Shown here: positions 1 through 5,554 of the stretch, piece after piece
How the letters are laid out: every line of letters begins with the position of its first letter
Numbering within the stretch: the stretch's first letter is position 1
Assembly (NCBI GenBank): GCA_031274075.1
Contig: JAISQQ010000185.1
Location: forward strand, 1 to 9,015
Reading direction: 5' to 3'
DNA: 9,015 nt
DNA from: Accumulibacter sp.
Lineage (GTDB): Bacteria > Pseudomonadota > Gammaproteobacteria > Burkholderiales > Rhodocyclaceae
Translations under genes and position numbers: made by a program
Notes under the pieces: model-generated
The model's database searches: none
Seen by the model: the letters and a program-made list of their open reading frames with translations, nothing else
What the model was told of the DNA's origin: nothing

Positions 1-161
1 TGCCGCGCAACGTGATTTTCTACGACGTGCCCGCGCCCCTGCTCGTCGAGTTGCCGCCGCCGCCGCGCGGGCATCGCTACGTGCGCGTGGCGGGCGACAT
101 CCTGCTGATCGCGATCGGCACCGGCCTGGTGATCGACGCCCTCCAGGACATCTTCGACTGA
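1..161 (+). CDS. RcnB-family periplasmic protein, C-terminal fragment
   Basis: This open frame enters from the left edge (first full codon at base 3) and stops with TGA at 159-161, so only the last 52 residues are visible. The fragment has a proline-rich stretch (LPPPPRGHRYVRV) followed by GDILLIAIGTGLVIDAL, a glycine-containing hydrophobic segment near the C-terminus. The pattern of a hydrophobic or aromatic residue, VRV, G-D, a run of L/I, and A-x-G-x-V/I is what I associate with the end of RcnB-like proteins (small periplasmic proteins named after the E. coli nickel/cobalt homeostasis factor). Most family members outside enterobacteria have no proven metal role, so the function is inferred from family only. 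The stop is followed after 15 bases by a palindromic repeat. The signal peptide and N-terminus lie outside the window. Confidence 0.6.
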   Translation, partial: PRNVIFYDVPAPLLVELPPPPRGHRYVRVAGDILLIAIGTGLVIDALQDIFD

Positions 162-175
162 AAAAGCGGTGGGAA

Positions 176-278
176 TCAGAGGACTGAGGACAGTCCGGTC
201 ACCGGGCGCTTCGCGCCCGCAAATATTACTGTCCTTTGTCTTCTGTCCTCTGATCTCTGATCTCTGTCTTCTGTCCTC
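176..278 (+). repeat. Heptad-armed palindromic element, copy A (CAGAGGA subtype)
   Basis: The left arm has heptads CAGAGGA (177-183), CTGAGGA (184-190) and CAGTCCG (191-197), then GTCACC. The centre is a perfect hairpin, GGGCGC (204-209), loop TTC, GCGCCC (213-218), followed by GCAAATATTA. The right arm has seven consecutive 7-base units from 229 to 277 (CTGTCCT, TTGTCTT, CTGTCCT, CTGATCT twice, CTGTCTT, CTGTCCT). The arms are imperfectly complementary, so the whole can fold into one long hairpin. It lies between the convergent RcnB-like gene and the small secreted-protein gene and runs into the latter's 3' end. There is no T tract, so it is not a classical intrinsic terminator. Confidence 0.85.
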
Positions 279-543
279 CGCTATCTTTCCCGGCCTGTGA
301 AAAAGGCCGCTTCGACGTGGCGTCGATGGACTGGCAGGGCACGCTCCGGTCGTCGATGACGATCAGGTGTCCCCCCGGCACCATTTTCTTCACCTCTTCA
401 TCGAGGTCCGGGCGGTCCATGGAGATCGGCGGCCTTTGTCCCTGCCACACCAGAGTGTTGGACGGCGAATAGATTTGATAGCACGCGGTGGCGGAAGCCG
501 CCGCGGAGAACGAGAGCGCCAGCAAGGCAAGGATCGTTTTCAT
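226..543 (-). CDS. Small secreted protein of unknown function with repeat-derived tail
   Basis: A 105-residue protein. The ATG at 543 is preceded by AAGGGA at a 6-base spacing, which supports this start. Residues 1-19 form a Sec signal peptide (Lys2, hydrophobic core LALLALSF, then an alanine-rich segment with likely cleavage after SATA or nearby). The mature part has a short domain with CYQIYSPSNTLVWQGQRPPI, a DRPDL segment, PGGHLIVIDD and VPC. The two cysteines (21 and 70) could form a disulfide after export. I recognise the style (CY-x-I/V-Y, R-PP, PGGHL) from short uncharacterised betaproteobacterial secreted proteins but know of no function. Residues from about 89 to the stop (GGQKTEIRDQRTEDKGQ) are translated from palindromic element A and show a 7-residue pseudo-period; they are probably not part of the ancestral domain, which would end near residue 75-88. 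It is probably a monocistronic gene. Confidence 0.65.
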   Translation of the reverse strand: MKTILALLALSFSAAASATACYQIYSPSNTLVWQGQRPPISMDRPDLDEEVKKMVPGGHLIVIDDRSVPCQSIDATSKRPFSQAGKDSGGQKTEIRDQRTEDKGQ

Positions 544-714
544 CGGTATTCCCTTTCATCAACCCGTCTCGCCGCCGCGAAACGGCGATCCGGAACGCGG
601 ACGGACATTTCCGCCGCCAGGTAAGCTGTTTTCCACTGTTTCCACCATCCATCGCCGGAAAGGAGAAGCCGCCAGTTTCCCGCGACGCGTTTCGGGAGGG
701 AAGGATAACCTAAA

Positions 715-815
715 ACAGAGGACAGAAGACAGAGGACAGAAGACAGTAATATTTGCGGGCGCGAAGCGCCCGGTAACTGGACTGTCCTCAGTCCTCAGTC
801 CTCTGCCCTCTGTCC
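715..815 (-). repeat. Heptad-armed palindromic element, copy B (CAGAGGA subtype)
   Basis: This is the same element as copy A in the opposite orientation. Read on the minus strand it has heptads CAGAGGG, CAGAGGA, CTGAGGA, CTGAGGA and CAGTCCA, then GTTACC, the hairpin GGGCGC-TTC-GCGCCC (plus-strand bases 757-771), GCAAATATTA, and then about four heptads of the CTGTCTT/CTGTCCT type. Compared with copy A, one arm has two extra heptads and the other about three fewer, as expected if heptad number changes by slippage. It lies in the 245-base gap between the small secreted-protein start and the rlmJ 3' end, and its right part forms the last codons and stop of rlmJ. Confidence 0.85.
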
Positions 816-1642
816 AGCGTAAAGCCGGCGCCGGCGTCCTCGCGCAGGGCTTCCGCCAGGAACGGCAGCGCGCCGGCCAGCGTGTCGTGCAGCGTCCACG
901 GCGGATTGAGCACGACGAGGCCGCTGCCGTGCATGCCGAAACCGTCGCCGGCCGGCGCGCGCACGCGCAGAGCCACGTGCAGCCAGCCCTTGGCCGGCAG
1001 GCGCTTCAGGCGTTGCGGCAGTTGGCGCGCTTCCAGGCGCGTCAATTGCGGATACCACACGGCGTAAATCCCTCCGGGAAAGCGCTCCAGCGCGTCCTTG
1101 AGCGCCTGGATCACCCGTTCGTAATCCTGTTTCTCTTCATACGACGGATCGATCAGCGCCACGGCGCGGCGCGGCGGCGGTGGAAGCAGCGCCCGAAGCC
1201 CGGCGAAGCCGTCCGTGTCCTCGACGATCACCCGTTGGCCGGCGTCGTGGAAATTCTTCCGCAGCAGGCGCGCGTCGCTGCCGTGCCGCTCGAAGAGACG
1301 CAGGCGATCCTGCTGGCGCATCGTCCACAGGGCGAGAAACGGCGATCCGGGGTATTTCCGCAGGGTTCCGCCGGGGTTGAGACGGCGCGCCAGATCGACG
1401 TAATCGGCCACCGGCGCGGGCAAATCGCGCCGCGCCCACAGGCGCCCGATGCCGCCTTCATGCTCGGCCAGCTTCCTGGCACGCGCGGCATCGAGATCGT
1501 AGACGCCGGCGCCGGCGTGGGTGTCGATCACCCAGAACGGCTTTTCCTTCTGTCCGAGATGGCGGATGAGCTGCACCAGGATCAGGTGCTTGAGCACGTC
1601 GGCGTGATTGCCGGCATGGAACGCGTGGCGGTAGCTGAGCAT
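788..1642 (-). CDS. rlmJ: 23S rRNA (adenine(2030)-N6)-methyltransferase RlmJ
   Basis: A 284-residue protein that closely follows E. coli RlmJ (about 280 residues), an S-adenosylmethionine-dependent enzyme that methylates N6 of A2030 in 23S rRNA before subunit assembly. The N-terminus MLSYRHAFHAGNHADVLKH is the family signature. THAGAG (41-46) matches the SAM-binding glycine-rich motif. DPSY (165-168) is the DPPY-type catalytic motif of N6-adenine methyltransferases, with Asp165 as the expected catalytic residue. WYPQ (196-199) and NPPW (246-249) are also family-like. The ATG at 1642 lies 12 bases after the stop of the upstream nitronate monooxygenase gene, so the two are probably cotranscribed; no strong Shine-Dalgarno is seen (only CGCCGG). 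The final residues 277-284 (DRGQRTED) and the TGA are encoded by palindromic element B, so the original terminus has been replaced or extended. Confidence 0.95.
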   Translation of the reverse strand: MLSYRHAFHAGNHADVLKHLILVQLIRHLGQKEKPFWVIDTHAGAGVYDLDAARARKLAEHEGGIGRLWARRDLPAPVADYVDLARRLNPGGTLRKYPGSPFLALWTMRQQDRLRLFERHGSDARLLRKNFHDAGQRVIVEDTDGFAGLRALLPPPPRRAVALIDPSYEEKQDYERVIQALKDALERFPGGIYAVWYPQLTRLEARQLPQRLKRLPAKGWLHVALRVRAPAGDGFGMHGSGLVVLNPPWTLHDTLAGALPFLAEALREDAGAGFTLDRGQRTED

Positions 1643-1654
1643 GACCGGCGCGCG

Positions 1655-2899
1655 TCAACCGGGCAGCGCGATCTTGCCGTCGGTGCTGAACTGGTAGTCC
1701 TTGAAAACGTGCTCGGCGGTGAGCAGCCGGTAGCTGCCGTCCTCGAGTTTGCGGCTGGTATCCTTGAGGCGGTAGGCATAGTGTCCGCAGGTCCAGACGT
1801 TGAAGTTGCGCATCTGCGTGCACAGGCAGGTCTTGTCCTTCACCGAAACGCGCCGGGCGTCCGGATGCGCGGCGACCTCCTGGTTGAACGAGGCGAGGTA
1901 GGAACAACTGCCGTTGGCGTCGAGCAGGTAGCCGTAGGCTTCGCAGTTGGGGCGGATGCCGTCGCCGATCGCCGGGCTGTTGGACAGCATGCGCATCGGA
2001 TACCCGGTCGGCGAGATCATGTTGACCTCGATGCCGTCCTCGGCCGCCTGGAAATACTTCTGCTTGACCGGGGCGGGCAAGCCGCATTCGCCGGTGACCG
2101 TGAAGCGCGTGGCCACCTGCACGGCGGCCGCGCCGTTTTCGAGGAATCCGGCGGCGTCGCTGCCGGTGAAGATGCCGCCCGCCGGGATCAGCGGAATGTC
2201 GAGCTTTTCCGAGAACAGGTATTGGCGAATCTCCGCGACGATCGTCGCCAGGTCATACTTGGCCCAGTCCGCGCCGAAACCGAGATGCCCGCCGGCCAGC
2301 GGCCCTTCGATGACGATGTAGTCGGGCAGGCGCATGGTGCGGAAGGATTTCTTCAGGAAGAGCTGCAGCGCGCGCAGCGACGAGACGATGATGCCGAGCA
2401 AGGCATCGCGGAAGCGCGGATGATCCTCGATCAGCGCGAACGATCCCAGGTGCAGGCCGGCGGCCAGCGTGATGCCGTCGATGCCCGCGTCGAGCGCCGC
2501 CTTGAGGCGCACGCGAAGGGTCTCGCGCGGCGCGTTCATGGTCAGCTTTTCCATGCAGTTGACCAGGATCAGCCCGGCGCCCCGCTTCCTTTCCATGGTG
2601 CGTCCGATGTGCAGCCGGGTCGCTTCGGCGAGTTGCCCGAGATCGAAGCGGACGACCGACTTGTTGGCGTTGGCGACGTTGAATTTGTATTGCTTGAGCT
2701 TGTCCTTGACGAACTTCGTGTCGAAGCGGCGGTCGGCCACGGTGTTGACCATGGCGTCGGAAATATGGCCGACGCCCCCCAGGCGGGCGGCTTCCAGCGC
2801 CAGGTCGGCGGTCGAGATATCGACCCCCATGCCGCCGATGACCAGGGGCACCAGCTCCTTGCCGCCCAGACGCAAACGGAAATCATCAACACACTTCAT
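1655..2899 (-). CDS. Nitronate monooxygenase-family FMN protein with Cys-containing C-terminal extension
   Basis: This is 414 residues from the ATG at 2899. A GTG two codons upstream (2905) is in frame, but the Shine-Dalgarno GGAAGG directly abuts it and sits 6 bases before the ATG, so I choose the ATG. Family members are TIM-barrel flavoproteins that oxidise alkyl nitronates with O2 via FMN; many relatives have other or unknown substrates. Visible are an N-terminal PLVIGGMGVDIS barrel start, EGPLAGGHLGFG (residues 198-209, with the GGH typical of nitronate monooxygenase and the likely catalytic-type His205), and the phosphate-binding segment IPAGGIFTGSDAAGFLENGA followed by VQVATRF. The last 100 or so residues go beyond the usual 320-350 length and carry cysteines at about 319, 332, 358, 360 and 371, which may bind metal. 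It is first in an apparent operon with rlmJ and divergent from folE. Substrate cannot be stated. Confidence 0.85.
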   Translation of the reverse strand: MKCVDDFRLRLGGKELVPLVIGGMGVDISTADLALEAARLGGVGHISDAMVNTVADRRFDTKFVKDKLKQYKFNVANANKSVVRFDLGQLAEATRLHIGRTMERKRGAGLILVNCMEKLTMNAPRETLRVRLKAALDAGIDGITLAAGLHLGSFALIEDHPRFRDALLGIIVSSLRALQLFLKKSFRTMRLPDYIVIEGPLAGGHLGFGADWAKYDLATIVAEIRQYLFSEKLDIPLIPAGGIFTGSDAAGFLENGAAAVQVATRFTVTGECGLPAPVKQKYFQAAEDGIEVNMISPTGYPMRMLSNSPAIGDGIRPNCEAYGYLLDANGSCSYLASFNQEVAAHPDARRVSVKDKTCLCTQMRNFNVWTCGHYAYRLKDTSRKLEDGSYRLLTAEHVFKDYQFSTDGKIALPG

Positions 2900-3119
2900 C
2901 GACACCCTTCCACTGACCCGGCCCCGGCTAAGGAGCGGATGAATCTCGCCAATCCGGCATTATCGCTTATTGCTCCCCGGCTTGGCTGAAAAACGAGCAA
3001 TAATCCTGGAAAACGCGCCGCCGCCGGCGGTTTTCCGATACTTGCCGATACTTGCCGATGCGCGCGCGGGCCTTCCGCGCGCGTATCATCGGGGAACACG
3101 CTCGACCGAGGAGAAAGCC
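2900..3119. promoter_or_regulatory. Structured divergent spacer between nitronate monooxygenase and folE-like genes
   Basis: This 220-base gap must hold the start signals of both genes. Visible elements in order: a 9-base inverted repeat TTATTGCTC (2967-2975) and GAGCAATAA (2995-3003) separated by 19 bases; a strong hairpin at 3008-3036 (GGAAAAC pairing with GTTTTCC, one bulged G, then CGCCG with CGGCG); a 10-base direct repeat CCGATACTTG at 3035-3044 and 3045-3054, continued by CCGATG; and a 9-base-pair hairpin CGCGCGCGG (3061-3069) with CCGCGCGCG (3075-3083). Weak -10-like sequences are AATAAT (2999, plus), TATCAT (3084, plus) and GATAAT on the minus strand (2964-2959), none with a convincing -35 partner. 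The regulator is unknown. Confidence 0.45.
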
Positions 3120-3761
3120 GTGCCCGATTGCGATCACGATCATCCGCCCGCCACCCCGGCCGCCCCGGGCATCCCGCGCGCCAAGGCTTTCGATCCGGCC
3201 GCGTTCGAGCGCGCCATCCACGATCTGCTGGCCGCCTGCGGCATCGCGCCGGACGCCGCGCACATGGGCAAGACCGCCCAGCGCGTGCGCGAACTCTGGC
3301 AGAAGCGCCTGCTCGGCGGCTACGACATCGACCCCGCGTCCGTCCTGGGCGACGGGTTCGACGATCACCGGCGGGACATGGTGGTGGTGCGCGGCATCGC
3401 CGTGCATGGCGTCTGTCCGCACCATCTCGTTCCTTTCCGCGGCGTGGCGCACGTCGCCTACCTGCCCGGCGGCCGCCTGCACGGTTTCGGGCGCATCGCC
3501 CGGCTGGTCGACGCCATCGGGCACCGCTTCACCTATCAGGAATGGATGACCCGCGACATCGCCGAAGCCTTGATGATCCACGGCAAGGCGCGCGGCGCGG
3601 CCTGCGTGATCGAGGCCGAGCAGTTGTGCCTGCTGCTCGGCGAGGACCGGCGCGGCGACGAACGCGTCGTCACCCAGTCATTCACCGGCGAGTTCGAGGC
3701 TTCGGGCGAGTTTCGCAGCGAATTCCTGCGCGCGATCGCCGGCGGCAGGCGCGCTGACTAG
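3120..3761 (+). CDS. Divergent GTP cyclohydrolase I (FolE-like)
   Basis: This is 213 residues from a GTG at 3120, chosen because GAGGAG lies 7 bases before it; the frame is open further upstream, but that stretch holds the hairpins of the leader. GTP cyclohydrolase I converts GTP to 7,8-dihydroneopterin triphosphate, the first step to folate and other pterins. By manual alignment to E. coli FolE, the zinc ligands Cys110, His113 and Cys181 correspond to Cys99, His102 and Cys170; His112 is His101; Gln151-Glu152 are Gln140-Glu141; Arg139 is kept. The C-terminal VVTQSFTGEFE resembles the family's TQ-x(2)-TG segment. Unusual changes: CEHH is CPHH (Pro100), His179 is Gln168, Arg185 is Leu, Lys136 is Arg. 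The N-terminus is short with a His/Asp/Cys cluster (PDCDHDH). It is therefore either a divergent FolE or a paralogue with altered chemistry; I leave the symbol blank for that reason. The stop overlaps that of the convergent permease gene. Confidence 0.85.
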   Translation: MPDCDHDHPPATPAAPGIPRAKAFDPAAFERAIHDLLAACGIAPDAAHMGKTAQRVRELWQKRLLGGYDIDPASVLGDGFDDHRRDMVVVRGIAVHGVCPHHLVPFRGVAHVAYLPGGRLHGFGRIARLVDAIGHRFTYQEWMTRDIAEALMIHGKARGAACVIEAEQLCLLLGEDRRGDERVVTQSFTGEFEASGEFRSEFLRAIAGGRRAD

Positions 3762-4693
3762 TGCATCAGGGCCAGCACCAGCGGCGTAGTCACCGAGGCC
3801 AGCAGCGTCGACAAGACCAGCGCGCCGGCCATCGCTCCCTGCAGCACCTTGAACTGGCACGACATCAGGTAAACGTTGGCGCCGATCGACATCGAGGCGA
3901 GCAGCACCGCCGCCCGGGTTTCCGTTTCCGGCAGGCCGAGCAGCCACGCCAGCCCCCATACGACCAGCGGCTGGACGATCAGCTTGAGCGCGGAAACCGT
4001 CACGCTGACCCGGATTCCGTCGCGGATGCCGTATTCGGCGAGCCCCATGCCGAGGACGATCAGCGCGATCGGCGAGGCCGCTTCGCCGAGCATGGCGATC
4101 GGCGAATCGATCAGCTCCGGCAGCGTCCACCCGGTCAGGCTGAAAAGCGTTCCGCCGAGAATGCTGGCGACGATCGGATTGCTCAGCACTCCCTTCGCGG
4201 TGCGGGCCAGGCCGCGCGGCGAAAAGCTTCCGTGCCGCGCCCACTCGACGGAAACGCTTACCAGCGTCCACAGGATCAAGGCGTTGAACACGATGATCAA
4301 GGCCACCGACGGAACCGCCGCGTCGCCGAGCGCCAGCTTGGTCAGCGGCAGTCCGAGCATCACGCAGTTGTTGAAGATGCCGCCCATCGCGAAAACCGAT
4401 TGCGCCGCGCCGTCGAAGGCAAAAAGTTTCCAGGAAAGCAGCCGCCCGAGGATGAAGACGATCAGGCAGGCGCCGAAGAAGGCGATCAGCAGGCGCCAAT
4501 CGACCGGTGGCAGATCGCTCGAATGGCCCATCAGGCGAAACAGCATGGCCGGAATCGCCAGGTTGAACGCAAAGCGCGTCAGCCCGTCCAGCACCGACGC
4601 CGGCCAGCCGGACACGCGCATCGTCAGATAGCCGACCAGAATCAGCGAAAAGAGCGGCAAAGCCAGTAGAAACTGATGCAGGAAAACGTCCAT
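3758..4693 (-). CDS. AEC (auxin efflux carrier)-family permease
   Basis: This is 311 residues from the ATG at 4693, supported by GGAAGA about 6 bases upstream; a longer in-frame start at 4762 would add 23 charged residues lacking membrane character and is rejected. The protein is almost entirely hydrophobic, with roughly ten predicted membrane helices in two similar halves, as in AEC transporters (bile acid/auxin-type fold). Family-like segments are RFAFNLAIPAMLF (40-52), GGIFNNCVMLGLPL (104-117, with the helix-breaking Asn-Asn), a central charged loop (ARHGSFSPRGL), SNPIVASILGG, and near the end SMSIGANVYLMSCQF. Bacterial members move malate, malonate and other small organic anions or have unknown substrates; none can be assigned here. 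It is divergent from rluA and convergent with the folE-like gene, with a 4-base overlap of stops. Confidence 0.88.
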   Translation of the reverse strand: MDVFLHQFLLALPLFSLILVGYLTMRVSGWPASVLDGLTRFAFNLAIPAMLFRLMGHSSDLPPVDWRLLIAFFGACLIVFILGRLLSWKLFAFDGAAQSVFAMGGIFNNCVMLGLPLTKLALGDAAVPSVALIIVFNALILWTLVSVSVEWARHGSFSPRGLARTAKGVLSNPIVASILGGTLFSLTGWTLPELIDSPIAMLGEAASPIALIVLGMGLAEYGIRDGIRVSVTVSALKLIVQPLVVWGLAWLLGLPETETRAAVLLASMSIGANVYLMSCQFKVLQGAMAGALVLSTLLASVTTPLVLALMH

Positions 4694-4793
4694 CGATTCT
4701 TCCAAGCCGCGCCCTGACGGCTTCGGCGGCGCTCCGGTGAATGGCCTATAATCGCGCGTCACAAAAAAGTCCCGCGCCGATCGGCATTATCCC
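4694..4793. promoter_or_regulatory. Divergent promoter region, AEC permease / rluA
   Basis: This 100-base spacer has a consensus -10 hexamer TATAAT at 4747-4752 on the plus strand, about 41 bases before the rluA ATG. The best upstream partner is only TTCGGC at 4722-4727 with a long 19-base spacer. On the minus strand, GATAAT (4791-4786) could be a -10 for the permease gene. A 10-base palindrome GCCGATCGGC (4776-4785) lies just before the rluA start, where a Shine-Dalgarno would be expected. The assignment is tentative. Confidence 0.4.
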
Positions 4794-5465
4794 ATGACCA
4801 CGCCTATCCCGTCGTCCCCTGGCCGCGACCCGGAACGAGCCGTTTCCCTGATCCACGTCGACCGCGCGCTGATCGTCGCCGCCAAGCCGACCCGGCTGCT
4901 CTCCGTGCCGGGCCGCGGGCCGGACAAGCAGGATTGCCTGATCGCCCGTCTCCAGGGCGAGTTTCCCGACGCGCTGATCGTGCATCGCCTGGATTTCGAC
5001 ACTTCCGGACTCGTCGTCCTGGCGCGCGGCAAGAAAACGCAGCGCGCGCTGAGCCTCTTGTTCCAGGAACGCCGCGTGGACAAGCGCTATGTCGCCGTCG
5101 TCGAAGGCCGGCCGAAGCAAAGCGAGGGAGAGATCGACCTGCCGCTGTGCGTGGATTGGCCGAACCGCCCGCTGCACAAGGTCGATTTCGACTCCGGCAA
5201 ACCGGCGCTGACGCGCTACCGGGTCATCGCCCATGACGGCGCGTTGCATGCGTCGCGCCTCGCCCTGACGCCGGAAACCGGCCGCACGCATCAGTTGCGC
5301 GTGCATATGCAAGCACTCGGCCACCCGATCCTCGGCGATCCGCTCTACGCCCACGAAGACGCCAGAAGCAAGGCCGAACGGCTGTTGCTGCACGCCGAAC
5401 GGCTGGCCTTTCCCCATCCGTCCACGGGCAAGCCGCTCGACTTCTCGCTTGCGGCCCCGTTCTGA
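4794..5465 (+). CDS. rluA: Dual-specificity rRNA/tRNA pseudouridine synthase RluA
   Basis: A 223-residue protein, close in length to E. coli RluA (219), which isomerises U746 in 23S rRNA and U32 in some tRNAs. HRLDFDTSG (64-72) is the catalytic motif, with Asp67 as the nucleophile. LPLCVDWPNRPLHKV (116-130) matches the RluA-specific DWPNRP segment and separates it from RluC/RluD. GRTHQLRVHM (163-172) and GHPILGDPLYA (176-186) are conserved family blocks, and LLLHAERL leads to the C-terminus. No N-terminal S4 domain is present, as expected for RluA. The ATG at 4794 lacks an obvious Shine-Dalgarno; its upstream bases are occupied by a palindrome. The stop is followed 6 bases later by palindromic element C. 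Divergent from the permease gene and convergent with the hydrolase gene. Confidence 0.94.
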   Translation: MTTPIPSSPGRDPERAVSLIHVDRALIVAAKPTRLLSVPGRGPDKQDCLIARLQGEFPDALIVHRLDFDTSGLVVLARGKKTQRALSLLFQERRVDKRYVAVVEGRPKQSEGEIDLPLCVDWPNRPLHKVDFDSGKPALTRYRVIAHDGALHASRLALTPETGRTHQLRVHMQALGHPILGDPLYAHEDARSKAERLLLHAERLAFPHPSTGKPLDFSLAAPF

Positions 5466-5471
5466 TCGGTT

Positions 5472-5552
5472 CAGGGATCAGGTGTCAGGGGGCATGTGTC
5501 AGGTGTTACCGGCGCTTCGCGCCGCAAAATCCTGTCACCTGTCACCTGATCC
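5472..5552 (+). repeat. Heptad-armed palindromic element, copy C (CAGGTGA subtype)
   Basis: The left arm is five exact 7-base units: CAGGGAT (5472), CAGGTGT, CAGGGGG, CATGTGT and CAGGTGT (ending 5506), then TACC. The central hairpin is GGCGC (5511-5515), loop TTC, GCGCC (5519-5523), followed by GCAAAAT. The right arm is three units, CCTGTCA (5531), CCTGTCA and CCTGATC, so the outer ends GGATCAGGTG and CACCTGATCC are complementary. It occupies nearly all of the gap between the convergent rluA and hydrolase genes, ending 2 bases from the hydrolase stop codon. It might act on both transcripts' 3' ends, but there is no T tract. Confidence 0.85.
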
Positions 5553-5554
5553 GC

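Noticed and set aside
176..278. Heptad arrays as a CRISPR array
   Set aside because: Repeat units are 7 bases without spacers and are arranged symmetrically around a hairpin.
488..2989. 833-codon open frame on the plus strand antisense to rlmJ and the nitronate monooxygenase gene
   Set aside because: It mirrors the codon structure of the two clear minus-strand genes in GC-rich DNA, has no recognisable domain, and spans both genes and a repeat; a shadow frame.
3019..3036. GC stem followed by TTTT as an intrinsic terminator
   Set aside because: The T run pairs with an upstream AAAA as part of the same stem and is only four bases long, and no gene ends just before it.
3761..4669. 302-codon plus-strand frame antisense to the permease
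   Set aside because: It is dominated by Gln/Arg/His, the mirror of hydrophobic codons on the other strand; no protein family recognised.
5472..5552. Intrinsic terminator between convergent rluA and hydrolase genes
   Set aside because: The hairpin is strong, but no T tract follows on either strand; recorded as a palindromic repeat that might still influence transcript ends.
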